Source: Flavobacterium sp. MDT1-60
GTDB taxonomy: Bacteria > Bacteroidota > Bacteroidia > Flavobacteriales > Flavobacteriaceae
DNA: 64,000 nt
Reading direction: 5' to 3'
Assembly: GCF_014844035.1 (NCBI RefSeq)
Contig: NZ_CP062159.1
Coordinates: forward strand, 3,720,001 to 3,784,000
A program made the translations under genes and the position numbers. The notes under the pieces are model-generated. The model saw only the letters and a list, made by a program, of their open reading frames with translations, searched no databases and was not told the origin of the DNA. Shown piece after piece: positions 31,216-40,755 of this stretch. Every line of letters begins with the position of its first letter. Position 1 is the stretch's first letter.

Positions 31216-31520
31216 TTATTCTATTTGTATTGAGGGCTGCCTATTTCTTTATGATAAATTCCAGTATATTTTAATCGGAATTGATATCTGTATTCAAAAT
31301 CAATTTAATATGAATGTTGCAAAGCTTAATTTCCCGACATTCTTAACTTCATTAATTAAGCTTTGTCATACATTCAAAAAACAAAAAGTAAAGTATTGTA
31401 AGGTCCCTTTCAAAAATGAGTTGGAAGGAATGCCTTTTAAGAAAAACAAGGAGAAGAATTTTTAAATCTTCTTCCCCTTTGTAAAGTGGAAACTTATTTT
31501 AATCTATACTTTGATTTAAC
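31216..31520. other. Non-coding gap between susD and GH92
   Basis: No gene is seen in these 305 bases. Besides the terminator at 31442-31479, the remaining 220 bases upstream of GH92 are plain AT-rich sequence that probably hold its promoter. I could not place a convincing TAnnTTTG box. Confidence 0.6.
31442..31479 (-). terminator. Strong rho-independent terminator after susD
   Basis: On the minus strand AAGGGGAAGAA pairs with TTCTTCTCCTT (one G-U pair; plus-strand arms 31448-31458 and 31469-31479) and is followed by GTTTTT. It ends the susC-susD transcript about 42 bases after the stop, so GH92 needs its own promoter or read-through. Confidence 0.85.
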
Positions 31521-33134
31521 CTAGTACCCATCATTTTGAGTTAGTGCCGGATTTAAAACCAAAGCATTTGTTGGAATTGGGAAAGTACGACGATAAGTAT
31601 CGGCATTTGTTTTGAATCCCCATTTGCCTTCGAATTTACCAAATCGAATCATATCGTTTCTATGCCATGCTTCATGAACAAATTCACGAGATCTTTCTTT
31701 ATAAAGTTCTTCTAAGGTTACACCGCTCCAGGCAGCAGAAGTAGAACGATTAGAACGAACCATGTTTACTAATGCAAGAGGAGATTGTCCTAAAGTCGAA
31801 GCGCCTCCGCGAAGAATTGCTTCTGCTTTCATCAGCAGAACATCTGAATAACGTAAATAAGGTACATCGTTATTTTGATTACGGCTTGTTGAAGTAGCAT
31901 CAGGATAAAATTTGATATTTCTGTATCCCATGTTCCAGGCAATTTCATCATTACCACAGTCAAATAAATTAACATTCTGACGAAGCACGATATCTGGCGT
32001 TAAATTTACCTGATACGTATAGGCAGCTCCACCATCTGCTCCGGTATAAAACTGATCATATCCTTTTTTGGTTGTGCTTACCCTTACCGGAGTAACACCA
32101 TCATTCATAAATTGTAAACCTGTCAGCCATTGTCTGTTACGAATATCGTTTGGATCGTCAAAATAAGCGTAAAATTCAGGCAAGGTACTTCTTGGAGCAC
32201 TAGGCGTAAAAGCAAGACCAAACTTGGCTCTTTCAGAACGCGGAACATCATAACGTGAATGATACATCTGACCATTAAATCCTACTGTTGCTGCTGTAGG
32301 ATCGTAAGGAACTGCAAAAATAAACTCTTTCATTTGCGGTCCGTTATTCGGATAAAACATTTGAAGATAAGTAGTTCTTGGCTCAATAGCATATAAACCT
32401 GAACTAATAACTCCGTCACAGGCTGCGATACAATCATTGTAACGAGGTGTTCCTGTATATATTTCTGCATTTAAATACAATTTAGCAAGCAATGCGTTTG
32501 CTGTTTGTTTATTTGGCCTGCCATAAGTTGTAATTCCAGCTGCCGGATTTAAATTAGGCAGGGCTTTCTTCAATTCTTTTTCAACAAAATTAAAAACGTC
32601 TTTTCTGTCCGATTTAGCATGAGCAGAAAAATCCCCGTAAACGGTATCTAAAGGTACATTTCCGTAGTTGTCCAACATAATGAAATACGAGATGGCACGC
32701 ATCGTTTTTAACTCCGCAATCATAGTCGCTTTTTCAGCACCAACAGGCATTGTTTTATCTAAAATAGAAATAGCCTGATTGCTGGTTCCTATCACCTTTG
32801 ACGACCAGTCCCAAAGACTTGAAACATTCCCGTTATCTGGTGTCCAGTCATGGTAATGCATCATTCTATACCCTTGATTATCGTACCAGTTACCTCCTCT
32901 TGCCGGCATTATTGATTCATCTGTACTTAATGATTGTGTAAACCAGTAAGAAAATGAAAATTCACCTCGAAAAGCGGCATATACCGGACCTGCTGTTTGT
33001 ATATATTGTGTTGAATTCTGAGGAAATACATCTGGTGTAAGCTGCGTTGTAATAGGCACATCAAGATCCTCACAAGACCATAATAAACCAACCATCAATA
33101 TTGGAAGTCCTAAATAGTTTAATATATTTTTCAT
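31521..33134 (-). CDS. SusD/RagB-family glycan-binding lipoprotein
   Basis: Surface lipoprotein that caps the partner SusC channel and binds the oligosaccharide. The lipobox LLWSC gives lipidated Cys21. The 537-aa chain has the SusD-like N-terminal domain with TPR helices (NANALLAKLYLNAEIYTG and similar) and the C-terminal RagB domain ending RSREFVHEAWHRNDMIRFGKF and RTFPIP. It starts 19 bases after the susC stop. It is the only SusD in the 37-kb locus and belongs to the larger classical SusD group, unlike the two other SusD proteins of the window. Confidence 0.95.
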   Translation of the reverse strand: MKNILNYLGLPILMVGLLWSCEDLDVPITTQLTPDVFPQNSTQYIQTAGPVYAAFRGEFSFSYWFTQSLSTDESIMPARGGNWYDNQGYRMMHYHDWTPDNGNVSSLWDWSSKVIGTSNQAISILDKTMPVGAEKATMIAELKTMRAISYFIMLDNYGNVPLDTVYGDFSAHAKSDRKDVFNFVEKELKKALPNLNPAAGITTYGRPNKQTANALLAKLYLNAEIYTGTPRYNDCIAACDGVISSGLYAIEPRTTYLQMFYPNNGPQMKEFIFAVPYDPTAATVGFNGQMYHSRYDVPRSERAKFGLAFTPSAPRSTLPEFYAYFDDPNDIRNRQWLTGLQFMNDGVTPVRVSTTKKGYDQFYTGADGGAAYTYQVNLTPDIVLRQNVNLFDCGNDEIAWNMGYRNIKFYPDATSTSRNQNNDVPYLRYSDVLLMKAEAILRGGASTLGQSPLALVNMVRSNRSTSAAWSGVTLEELYKERSREFVHEAWHRNDMIRFGKFEGKWGFKTNADTYRRTFPIPTNALVLNPALTQNDGY

Positions 33135-33153
33135 AATTTTTTAGAATTTAATT

Positions 33154-36100
33154 TTAGAATACCACGTTTACACCAAACAAGAATGTTCTGGTTTTAGGAT
33201 AGAAGTTATTGGAGTCTACACCAGGTGCTGTTCCGCCTTGTTCTACTTCCGGATCAATTCCTGAATAATTAGTGATTACAAACAGATTATTCATTGTTTC
33301 GTAGATACGTACTTTTTTAATGTACCTGCCCACTTTACCAAAATCATAACCTAAAGTAAGGTTGTCCAATCTAAGATAACTTCCATCTTCTATAAAACGC
33401 GTCGAGTACTTATAAGCATTCAAATCGTTTGGTGATTCATCTGCCGCATCGACAAGAATATTTGAGGTCATTGCCGTAGCTGGCCTGAACAAATCTGCAC
33501 GGGTAGCGTTGAAAATTTTATTTCCAAATACACCTCTGAAAAAGATATTTAAATCAAATTTCTTATAAGTGAAATTATTATCCCATCCTAACATAAACTT
33601 AGGCTGTGCACTTCCTGCATAATGGTAATCTGTACCAATTGCCGGCGTAGTAGTTAAACTTCCGTCTTTTGCAACATACTGAGAAACACCACTTGCATTT
33701 TTTCCTGCATATTTAAGTGTAAAAAACTGTCCAAGAGGTTTTCCTTCTTTAAAAATTTGCAATGTACTTCCTGTTTGTCCTCCACCATCAGGCTGAACTC
33801 TTCTAATTGAATCTCCGCCAATAAATAATGGATTTCTTAATTTAGTGATTTCATTCTTGTTGTGCGAACCGTTTATATTGGTTGTCCAGCTGAAATTTTT
33901 CGTTCTGATTGCATTTATGTTCAAAGATGCTTCAATACCTTTGTTCGACATATTACCTCCATTGGCTACAATTGTTCCCACTGGTACAAGTACCGGATTT
34001 ACAGCATAATTGAAAATCATATCAGTTGTTTTCTTGTCATACACATCCACAGAAGCAGATACTTTTCCTTTTAATATTGTAAAATCAATTCCAATATTAG
34101 CTGTAGAAGTTTTTTCCCATTTCAAATCAGGATTTGCGGCCTGATTTGGTCCGTAAGCTCCAATTTGTTGTCCGTTATAATAGAATGTTCCCAAACTTCC
34201 TGAAATAAATTGAGCCGTGTAAGCATTAAATCCTGAAGAGTTACCGGTTTGCCCGTAACTTGCACGAAATTTCAAATCATCAAAAATCTTTTGGCCTTGC
34301 ATGAAACCTTCTTTGTCAATTCTCCATGCTCCACCTACTGAAGGGAAATAACCCCATTGATTGTTTGTTCCAAATACAGAACCTCCATCTCTTCTGATGG
34401 TTCCCTGCAAAAGGTACTTGTCTTTGTAATTGTAGTTTAAACGTGCAAATTCAGAGATCAGACGTTTTTTCTGATAAGCTCTGCTGTCTCCAAAATTGAC
34501 AACATACCCATTAACAGATGTATAGTTGCTTAAAGCAAGGTTATTATAACTCACATTATCTACAGGGAAATTTGTTGCTGTAGCCTGGAATCCATCACCT
34601 AAAACATCTTCCTGCCATGAATAACCAACAACTGCCTTGATTTTATGATCACCAAAAGTTCTGTCCCAGTTTAAAAAGCTCTCTACAATAGTATTGGTAT
34701 TTTGATAAGAGTTTCTTAATGCTGATCCGTTTACACCAAAATTCACTAATGTTTTTGTCAGAGGTGGATCTGGGTTGTTGTAGAAAGTGGCACTATTGTA
34801 TTTTTGATAATAGCTGTCATAAAACTCACCATGTAATGTATTTAATTGCTGATACGATACATTTAAGTTATAAGAGAATCCATAAGGAAGTTTTAATTCG
34901 GCAGTAATACTTCCAACAAAATTATTTGTTTTTGTATCATCGTCTCCGTGCTCAATTAAGGCTACAGGATTAAAGTAACTTGTCTGAATGAAATTTTCGA
35001 AAAAAGATCCATCCGGATTTCTTACAGGAGAAACCGGAAGGTGACTCACTGATTGTAAAAGTACAGTATTACGTTGTGGTACATTTGCATATTTACTGTT
35101 AGAGTTGGTTACATTCAACCCAATTTTCAATTTATCGTCAAAAGCAAATTGCTCAACGGCCAAGTGTGCAATTATTCTTGAAAAATCACTGCCCATTAAA
35201 ACACCTTCTTTGTTCAGGGCAGATATACTTGCAAAATAATTGCCATGTTCGCCACCACCACTCATTGAAAGGTTATGACTGCTTGATGCTGCTCCGCCTC
35301 TAAGAATTTCTTTTTGCCAGTCTGTATCTGCTCCTTTATCATTTTCAGGAGTAAAGCTTAAATTGTTTTTGGTTGTAAATTCTCTCAGCTGGCTTGCATT
35401 CATCATATCAAGTTGGTTTGAAACATTCTCAAATCCAAAATAATTACTGTAGCTAATCTGGGTTTTGTCTTTACTTCCTCTTTTTGTAGTTACCATAATA
35501 ACTCCATTTGCAGCACGGTTACCATAAATAGCAGTTGCCGCGGCATCTTTCAAAACATCAATCGTAACAATATCCTCAGGAGCAATAATAGAAATATCAA
35601 CACCCGGAATACCATCTACAACATAAAACGGTCCCTGAGAACTATTTAATGTAGACGCCCCACGTAAAACTACCGACGAACCTTTAGTAGGGTCACCACT
35701 GGTAGAAACATTTAAACCTGCAACTTTACCTTGCAGCAATTGTCCCACATCAGCAATAACTCCATTATTTAATTGTTCAGCCTTTACAGAAGTAACAGCA
35801 GTGGTCAGGTTTTTACGAGATCCTTTTCCGTAACCTACTACGACAACCTGCTCTAAATTCGTAGAACTAGAAGCCAGTTTAATAGTATAATTGGTTTTAA
35901 CGCCATCCAGTTTAAGACGCTGGTCATCAAATCCCATAAAAGAAATGATCAGGGTAGCGTTTTTGTTTGAAACATTTATTTTGAATTTTCCATCAAAATC
36001 TGTCACGATATTATTCGAAGTCCCACTTTCGAGCACATTGGCTGCAGGTAACGGCATACTCTTATCATCTACAATGACACCTGTAATTTCAGTTTTTTGT

Positions 36101-36162
36101 GCCCAGGAATTAATTGAGAGACCTAGAAAAAAGGCTAGTAATAAAAGCTTAAGTTTTTCCAT
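33154..36162 (-). CDS. SusC-family TonB-dependent outer-membrane transporter
   Basis: Outer-membrane glycan importer of 1002 aa. A signal peptide ends near SWAQ22. A carboxypeptidase-regulatory-like domain follows (EITGVIVDDKSMPLPAANV, 25-105), then a plug with VVVVGYGKGSRKNLTTAV and VLKDAAATAIYGNRAANGVI, and a 22-strand barrel ending in Phe (FGVNVVF). No STN domain is present, so it is not the FecR-signalling type. It fits control by the HTCS of the locus. Upstream, a terminator ends the GH89 transcript, so susC probably starts its own unit. Confidence 0.96.
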   Translation of the reverse strand: MEKLKLLLLAFFLGLSINSWAQKTEITGVIVDDKSMPLPAANVLESGTSNNIVTDFDGKFKINVSNKNATLIISFMGFDDQRLKLDGVKTNYTIKLASSSTNLEQVVVVGYGKGSRKNLTTAVTSVKAEQLNNGVIADVGQLLQGKVAGLNVSTSGDPTKGSSVVLRGASTLNSSQGPFYVVDGIPGVDISIIAPEDIVTIDVLKDAAATAIYGNRAANGVIMVTTKRGSKDKTQISYSNYFGFENVSNQLDMMNASQLREFTTKNNLSFTPENDKGADTDWQKEILRGGAASSSHNLSMSGGGEHGNYFASISALNKEGVLMGSDFSRIIAHLAVEQFAFDDKLKIGLNVTNSNSKYANVPQRNTVLLQSVSHLPVSPVRNPDGSFFENFIQTSYFNPVALIEHGDDDTKTNNFVGSITAELKLPYGFSYNLNVSYQQLNTLHGEFYDSYYQKYNSATFYNNPDPPLTKTLVNFGVNGSALRNSYQNTNTIVESFLNWDRTFGDHKIKAVVGYSWQEDVLGDGFQATATNFPVDNVSYNNLALSNYTSVNGYVVNFGDSRAYQKKRLISEFARLNYNYKDKYLLQGTIRRDGGSVFGTNNQWGYFPSVGGAWRIDKEGFMQGQKIFDDLKFRASYGQTGNSSGFNAYTAQFISGSLGTFYYNGQQIGAYGPNQAANPDLKWEKTSTANIGIDFTILKGKVSASVDVYDKKTTDMIFNYAVNPVLVPVGTIVANGGNMSNKGIEASLNINAIRTKNFSWTTNINGSHNKNEITKLRNPLFIGGDSIRRVQPDGGGQTGSTLQIFKEGKPLGQFFTLKYAGKNASGVSQYVAKDGSLTTTPAIGTDYHYAGSAQPKFMLGWDNNFTYKKFDLNIFFRGVFGNKIFNATRADLFRPATAMTSNILVDAADESPNDLNAYKYSTRFIEDGSYLRLDNLTLGYDFGKVGRYIKKVRIYETMNNLFVITNYSGIDPEVEQGGTAPGVDSNNFYPKTRTFLFGVNVVF

Positions 36163-36336
36163 ATTGTTTTTAGTTAAATTGGTTAAATAGTCTAGCGAAA
36201 ATAGTATTAATGAATTGTTAAGAAATGGACAGGTTATTCACAAACATGGATTTTTTTAATAAACTCAATGAGAATAAGGCCTTCAGAATTTTATTTTATT
36301 TTATTTATGAATTAAAAATCAATATATCCTGACAAA

Positions 36337-36376
36337 ATAAAAGGAGGGTAAATTCAAACTATAAATTTACCCTCCC
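36337..36376 (-). terminator. Terminator after the GH89 gene
   Basis: A perfect 12-bp stem (GGAGGGTAAATT, 36343-36354, with its complement at 36364-36375) and a 9-base loop. On the minus strand it is followed by TTTTATTTTG. It lies about 44 bases after the GH89 stop and isolates GH89 from susC. Confidence 0.8.
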
Positions 36377-36419
36377 CTTATTTCCTTCATTGAGCTATAC
36401 ATTAATGCCCGTAAGCCAT

Positions 36420-38594
36420 TTAGTTTCTATCGCACCAATTTATTTCCCATTGTTTTATTAATTCATTTTCATTTGATTCTGCAAATGGTGTTTTATTCAC
36501 TTTTGCTGTTTTTAATGCCTGAAGAAACATTTTCCATCTTGGCCAATAAAAACCTTTATACATTCCTCGCCAGGATCTGGACGCATAATCATTCAGATGG
36601 CCTTCTCCGCCCCAAAGCGTGATCAGCGTTTTTGCATTTTTTACATATAATTTTGATTCTTCAGGAGTACTTCCATAATCTGAAGCAGATTTTATCCAGT
36701 AATTCAAATCATTCAAAGCTTCTCCGGAAAGCATCTTATCTATATCCAAAGCAGTTTTTTCTATTTCTTTAAATAATGCATCGCCTTTTTTTATGTCATT
36801 TATTTCATATGCTTTCACGCATTCTATTAATAGATCATCGATGCAAAGCGAATAATAATGTCTTGAAGTCTCTAATACATCATAATGGTAAAGATTTTTT
36901 TTATCGAAATTTTTACTTTCCTTTTTGAAAATATCCAAAGCTTCTTTTAAGACAACTTTATCTCCGGGATTTCCTTTAAATTCTGTAATTTTTAAAGTTG
37001 GTCTCTTAAAAAACAAATATGCTCCGGCCTTGTCTTCCCACCAGCGCGTTTCCCAATATCTGGTACTGTAAACCGACTTAATTAATAATTGCCAGGCCTG
37101 AAAAACAGGATCAGCAGTATTTCCTCCGTATCGGGCATTAAGATATTTTTTTAGCCAGTCATTTACAGATTCCTCTCCTTGTGTCCACGGAAGATCATAA
37201 AGATATTCGTAAACGATCGAATTATTGTTTAAACCTTCCGGCATTACACCATAACCTATAAGATTCCCTTTATTCGGGTTCTTTAATAAACCGGTAAGTT
37301 CATTTTTATAAAAATTCAAATCTCCATAAACAGGATTAGAGCCTCCATAATTATGTACATAACCATACGTCCATTGTTTTCCGTAAAAAGCTTCCTGATT
37401 TTCCCAAACTTTATATCGATCATTGGCATAATCCTGAATGATCATTCTGTCATTAGGCACTTTACTAAGAAAAGCACTTGTAGCTTCTTTGGTCCAAAAC
37501 TCTTTATTGTCCCCAAAAAGCCATCCCTGCATCACCCATGTTGCTCCAGGTGCAGCTTCGTTAATGGTTTCAAATATTGTTTTTCCATAATCTGAAAGTT
37601 CTTCATATTTATGTTCTTCAGATACAGGCGGTGTTATTTCATTAAAAGAATCGGCTAAATAAAAATCCGACTTGCCATATAATTTAATGTAGATTTCTAT
37701 AAATCGTTTTCCTATCTCTTTAAATAATGGATCTTTGGAGTCTAATAAATACGTACTTTCAAAACCGCCTCCGGACCAGGATTTTAATTCACTTATTTTA
37801 GATTCCGGATGTTTCGCTGCAAATGCTTTTGGCACATAACCACTAAAAGCGGGCACTACCGAATACATATCCAATGCTTTCATTCTTTGTATGATATTTT
37901 TCTGAACCGCTTCTTTTTTATTAATCCAGCCCTGGGGCAGTGGACCTTCGAGACTGTTTATATTTCCCATTCTTTGCCAGGGCAAAAATGCAGGTCCTGC
38001 AAAATGTGCTTCTAACTCACTGTTAGTTAAGCCGTATTCTTTCCATAATAACTGCCAAACTGCTTCTTGTCCTTCCATTGCAGTAGGCAGATTTATACCG
38101 TGAAGCGCCATCCAGTCTATTTCTTGTTCCCAACGCTTCCAATCCCACCAAGGGGTTGTATATCCGAACGTACAGGCATTTAGATATTTTCTGTATTTAA
38201 AAGGTGTAGATTGTCTTTTTGAATATTTTGGCCATGTCTTAGGCAAATCGATTCTGTTTCCTTCCCAACTAACTGAAACGGCTCCAATATCTCTAAGAAA
38301 GGTATAAGCTGCATAACAAATTGAAGAATTCGATGTTGCGGTAATTTTTACTCTGTTTCCGATTGTTTCTATTTCAAACGAATCCGAATTGTTTTGATCT
38401 TTGTTTTCAATAATAAGTAAATCAAACTCTTTTGCCCGATCGCCAATCAGTCTCTCTAATACAGCCATGGAGCTTTTTGTATTTTCTTCATTTTTACTAT
38501 ACCCGTGCGGCACAACAAAAAATAACAGCACAAAAAAAACAATATTAGCTTTTAGGGAATTAGATCTTTTATTTTTCATACTTCCTCTTTTCAT
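36420..38594 (-). CDS. GH89 alpha-N-acetylglucosaminidase (NAGLU family)
   Basis: Secreted retaining enzyme that removes terminal alpha-linked GlcNAc. The signal peptide is about residues 14-33; the start could also be Met6 (38579). The family hallmarks are clear: YRKYLNACTFGYTTPWWDWKRWEQ, then catalytic Glu319 in ADSFNEITPP and Glu453 in GVMPEGLNNN. These match E316 and E446 of human NAGLU, as recalled. The length of 724 aa is normal for a single-module enzyme. The best-known natural substrate of the family is GlcNAc alpha-1,4-GlcA of heparan sulfate; mucin-type alpha-1,4-GlcNAc-Gal is another. It is its own transcription unit at the upstream end of the locus and pairs logically with the HGSNAT-like gene. 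Confidence 0.95.
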   Translation of the reverse strand: MKRGSMKNKRSNSLKANIVFFVLLFFVVPHGYSKNEENTKSSMAVLERLIGDRAKEFDLLIIENKDQNNSDSFEIETIGNRVKITATSNSSICYAAYTFLRDIGAVSVSWEGNRIDLPKTWPKYSKRQSTPFKYRKYLNACTFGYTTPWWDWKRWEQEIDWMALHGINLPTAMEGQEAVWQLLWKEYGLTNSELEAHFAGPAFLPWQRMGNINSLEGPLPQGWINKKEAVQKNIIQRMKALDMYSVVPAFSGYVPKAFAAKHPESKISELKSWSGGGFESTYLLDSKDPLFKEIGKRFIEIYIKLYGKSDFYLADSFNEITPPVSEEHKYEELSDYGKTIFETINEAAPGATWVMQGWLFGDNKEFWTKEATSAFLSKVPNDRMIIQDYANDRYKVWENQEAFYGKQWTYGYVHNYGGSNPVYGDLNFYKNELTGLLKNPNKGNLIGYGVMPEGLNNNSIVYEYLYDLPWTQGEESVNDWLKKYLNARYGGNTADPVFQAWQLLIKSVYSTRYWETRWWEDKAGAYLFFKRPTLKITEFKGNPGDKVVLKEALDIFKKESKNFDKKNLYHYDVLETSRHYYSLCIDDLLIECVKAYEINDIKKGDALFKEIEKTALDIDKMLSGEALNDLNYWIKSASDYGSTPEESKLYVKNAKTLITLWGGEGHLNDYASRSWRGMYKGFYWPRWKMFLQALKTAKVNKTPFAESNENELIKQWEINWCDRN

Positions 38595-39023
38595 ATATTT
38601 TATACTTATTAATTATACACTTTACCGTTTGCCGTTCGGTTTATACAAACAAAAAAATAGGGAGACTATCAGAAATGAATCTCCCCTTTAAAAACAAACC
38701 AAACAAAATTTCTCTTATTGTCTAAAATTAATCTATCATTCCTACAGCTTTAGTCTTTAAATTATCATTCACTAAAATGTTGGCGTGCGATAGATTTCTA
38801 TAGAATTATTTATGATGAAAGATTTCATCTATGAAATAAATTAACTTTTTAATTGAGGGATAAAATTATCAGTAATGAAGATGCAGGAGATGGACTAATC
38901 AGTCAAAAATATAGACATATCTCACAAGAGGCAATTTTGTTTGCTTTTAGAGTATTTCACATTTGAGATGCAGCCTTGGGTAAGTATATTTTGATCATAA
39001 GAATGAAATGCTACTGTCATTAG
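38595..39023. other. Non-coding gap upstream of GH89
   Basis: These 429 bases between GH89 and the TetR gene contain no convincing gene. A hairpin with a T run at 38651-38688 may end the TetR transcript. The 55 bases before GH89 hold an imperfect repeat (CCGAACGGCAAACGG on the minus strand) that could be a regulator site. Confidence 0.6.
38651..38688 (-). terminator. Terminator-like hairpin upstream of GH89
   Basis: GGGAGA (38660-38665) pairs with TCTCCC (38680-38685) over a 14-base loop, and the minus strand continues TATTTTTTTG. It would stop transcription entering from the TetR gene or act as a leader hairpin for GH89. The stem is short. Confidence 0.45.
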
Positions 39024-39701
39024 CTAATCCAAAACTTTAAATAAAAAATCTTTAATAAATTGACTGGTAAATTCCGAGTTTACCTGTGAGGAGACGTCGG
39101 TAAGTTTTGGTAAATTGACACTAAAATATTGCTGTTGATGAGAAGTCTCAATCAAAGTAGTGCTTAACGATCTTGGATATTTATATCGTGAATTATATTC
39201 TGAGATAACTTCTGCTATCTTTCCGCATAAGTCTTTGTAGGGTTTGAATACCTCATCTTTATTGATTTCTGCAACTTCTTTGACCAAATATACTTTACTG
39301 CTTTCTGCAATAACAATTTGATTGAGCAGCTTTTTGTTGTAGTCAAATTGACTGGTACTTTCCGGGAATTCGTGAGTAAGTAAGCCGACAATTATATTTA
39401 GCCTTTCTTTTTTATCAATTATGTTTTCTAATTTAAAGGTCACTAAAAATTCCATATAAGACCAATACCAGTTTAAAATATAGAGCAGAAGACGGTGCTT
39501 ATTCTCAAAATACCTGTAAATAGTAGCCTCGGTACTGTTTATTTCTATGGCCAGTTTCTTAAAGGTAAATTGTTCAAAACCAAGATCATAAATCAGGTCA
39601 ATAGATTTTTTCACCATTAATTTACCTAATTCACTGCTTTCAGGATTTCGCAGGAATATCTTTTCGTTTATATCAAATTTTACTTGAAATTCCATATTCA
39701 T
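39024..39701 (-). CDS. TetR-family repressor, divergent from the bestrophin operon
   Basis: DNA-binding repressor of the TetR/AcrR type. The HTH is near the N-terminus (FEQFTFKKLAIEINSTEATIYRYFENKHRLL). The C-terminal ligand domain is not assignable. The start is uncertain: ATG codons at 39728, 39701 and 39695 are in frame, and the first nine residues of the longest form look like untranslated leader. The gene is divergent from the bestrophin and carbonic anhydrase genes, with a 19-bp palindrome in the shared promoter region. Local control of that operon and of itself is therefore likely. Confidence 0.85.
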   Translation of the reverse strand: MNMEFQVKFDINEKIFLRNPESSELGKLMVKKSIDLIYDLGFEQFTFKKLAIEINSTEATIYRYFENKHRLLLYILNWYWSYMEFLVTFKLENIIDKKERLNIIVGLLTHEFPESTSQFDYNKKLLNQIVIAESSKVYLVKEVAEINKDEVFKPYKDLCGKIAEVISEYNSRYKYPRSLSTTLIETSHQQQYFSVNLPKLTDVSSQVNSEFTSQFIKDFLFKVLD

Positions 39702-39776
39702 TATCGTTTCAGCAAATATAAGAAACATTTATAATTTAATAGTAACTGTATCTTTAAAAATATTTAACAACTATTT

Positions 39777-39795
39777 ATAATAGTATTACTATTAT
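39777..39795. promoter_or_regulatory. Candidate TetR operator, 19-bp perfect palindrome
   Basis: ATAATAGTATTACTATTAT reads the same on both strands around a central T/A pair. It lies between the divergent TetR and bestrophin genes, about 17 bases before a -7 box (39812-39819), so it would cover the -33 region. A half site AATAGTA recurs at 39738-39744. Confidence 0.7.
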
Positions 39796-39811
39796 TGAAC
39801 ATAGTTTTTAT

Positions 39812-39819
39812 TATTTTTG
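39812..39819 (+). promoter_or_regulatory. Bacteroidota-type -7 box of the bestrophin operon
   Basis: TATTTTTG matches TAnnTTTG and lies 23 bases before the bestrophin ATG at 39843. No good -33 TTTG is seen at standard distance; the palindrome occupies that place. Confidence 0.5.
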
Positions 39820-39842
39820 TGTACCAATTCAAATATAGATAT

Positions 39843-40736
39843 ATGCTGATCAATACTAAAATCCCGGTTTCCTATCTTTTTAATAAGGTAAAACATGAAA
39901 TTTTATATGTATTAATTATTGGCACTTTAGTTCATTATCTTACTACTCAATTTGAAAATATTATTCCGGTAATGCCCATTACAGTGCCTGCATTTATTGG
40001 AACAGCCATTTCTGTTATTCTTTCATTTAAACTCAGTCAGTCCTACGATCGTTGGTGGGAAGCCCGAAAAATATGGGGAAGCATTGTAAATGACAGCCGA
40101 AGTTTTGTACTGCAGCTACAGTCTTTTGTAGCCAAAGAAAATCAAAATGAAATTAGAGAAATTGCTTTTAGGCATATTGCATGGTGCTATAGTCTGGGAC
40201 AGAGCCTTCGCGGCCTTGACGCGATTGAGAATTTAGAGAATTTTATCTCTGATAAAGACATAGAAGAAATAGCAAAACAAAGCAATAAACCTCTGGCATT
40301 ATTACAGTTAAATACCCTTCAAATATTAGAATTGAAAGAAAAAAAATCGATGAGCATCTTCTCACAAATTCAATTAAATAATACCTTAGTCAATTTTTCA
40401 AATGCTATGGGAATGGCTGAGCGTATTAAAAACACTATTTTTCCTGTAACTTATCGCATATTTCTGCACTTTTTTATCTACATCTTTATTGTCACGCTTT
40501 CTATTGCACTGCGGGATATAAAAAGTTATTTTGAAATTCCCCTGCTTTTGACTATCTCAACAATGTTTTTTCTTTTGGAAAGATCAGCTACCCATATGCA
40601 GGATCCTTTTAGAAATCGCCCCACTGATACTCCTATGACAGCAATAGCAAGAACAATTGAAATCAATATTAAAGAGTTATTAAAAGAATCGGAAATACCT
40701 AAACCGCTACAGCCGGAAAAATTTTATTTATCATAA
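39843..40736 (+). CDS. Bestrophin-family anion channel (UPF0187)
   Basis: Inner-membrane pentameric anion channel homologue of 297 aa. The ATG at 39843 is preferred over an upstream in-frame codon at 39795, which would place the operator inside the gene. The signature SFKLSQSYDRWWEARKIWGS lies near 61-80. Membrane helices are near 19-37, 45-62, 205-225 and 235-255, and RSATHMQDPF follows the last. Members conduct chloride or bicarbonate. The next gene, 19 bases on, encodes a beta-carbonic anhydrase, which favours bicarbonate as the physiological ion; that is inference. Confidence 0.88.
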   Translation: MLINTKIPVSYLFNKVKHEILYVLIIGTLVHYLTTQFENIIPVMPITVPAFIGTAISVILSFKLSQSYDRWWEARKIWGSIVNDSRSFVLQLQSFVAKENQNEIREIAFRHIAWCYSLGQSLRGLDAIENLENFISDKDIEEIAKQSNKPLALLQLNTLQILELKEKKSMSIFSQIQLNNTLVNFSNAMGMAERIKNTIFPVTYRIFLHFFIYIFIVTLSIALRDIKSYFEIPLLLTISTMFFLLERSATHMQDPFRNRPTDTPMTAIARTIEINIKELLKESEIPKPLQPEKFYLS

Positions 40737-40755
40737 ACATTAAAACCAATCACAA

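Noticed and set aside
39795..40736. Longer bestrophin start at 39795
   Set aside because: It would put the -7 box inside the gene and start at the edge of the operator; 39843 fits the family N-terminus.
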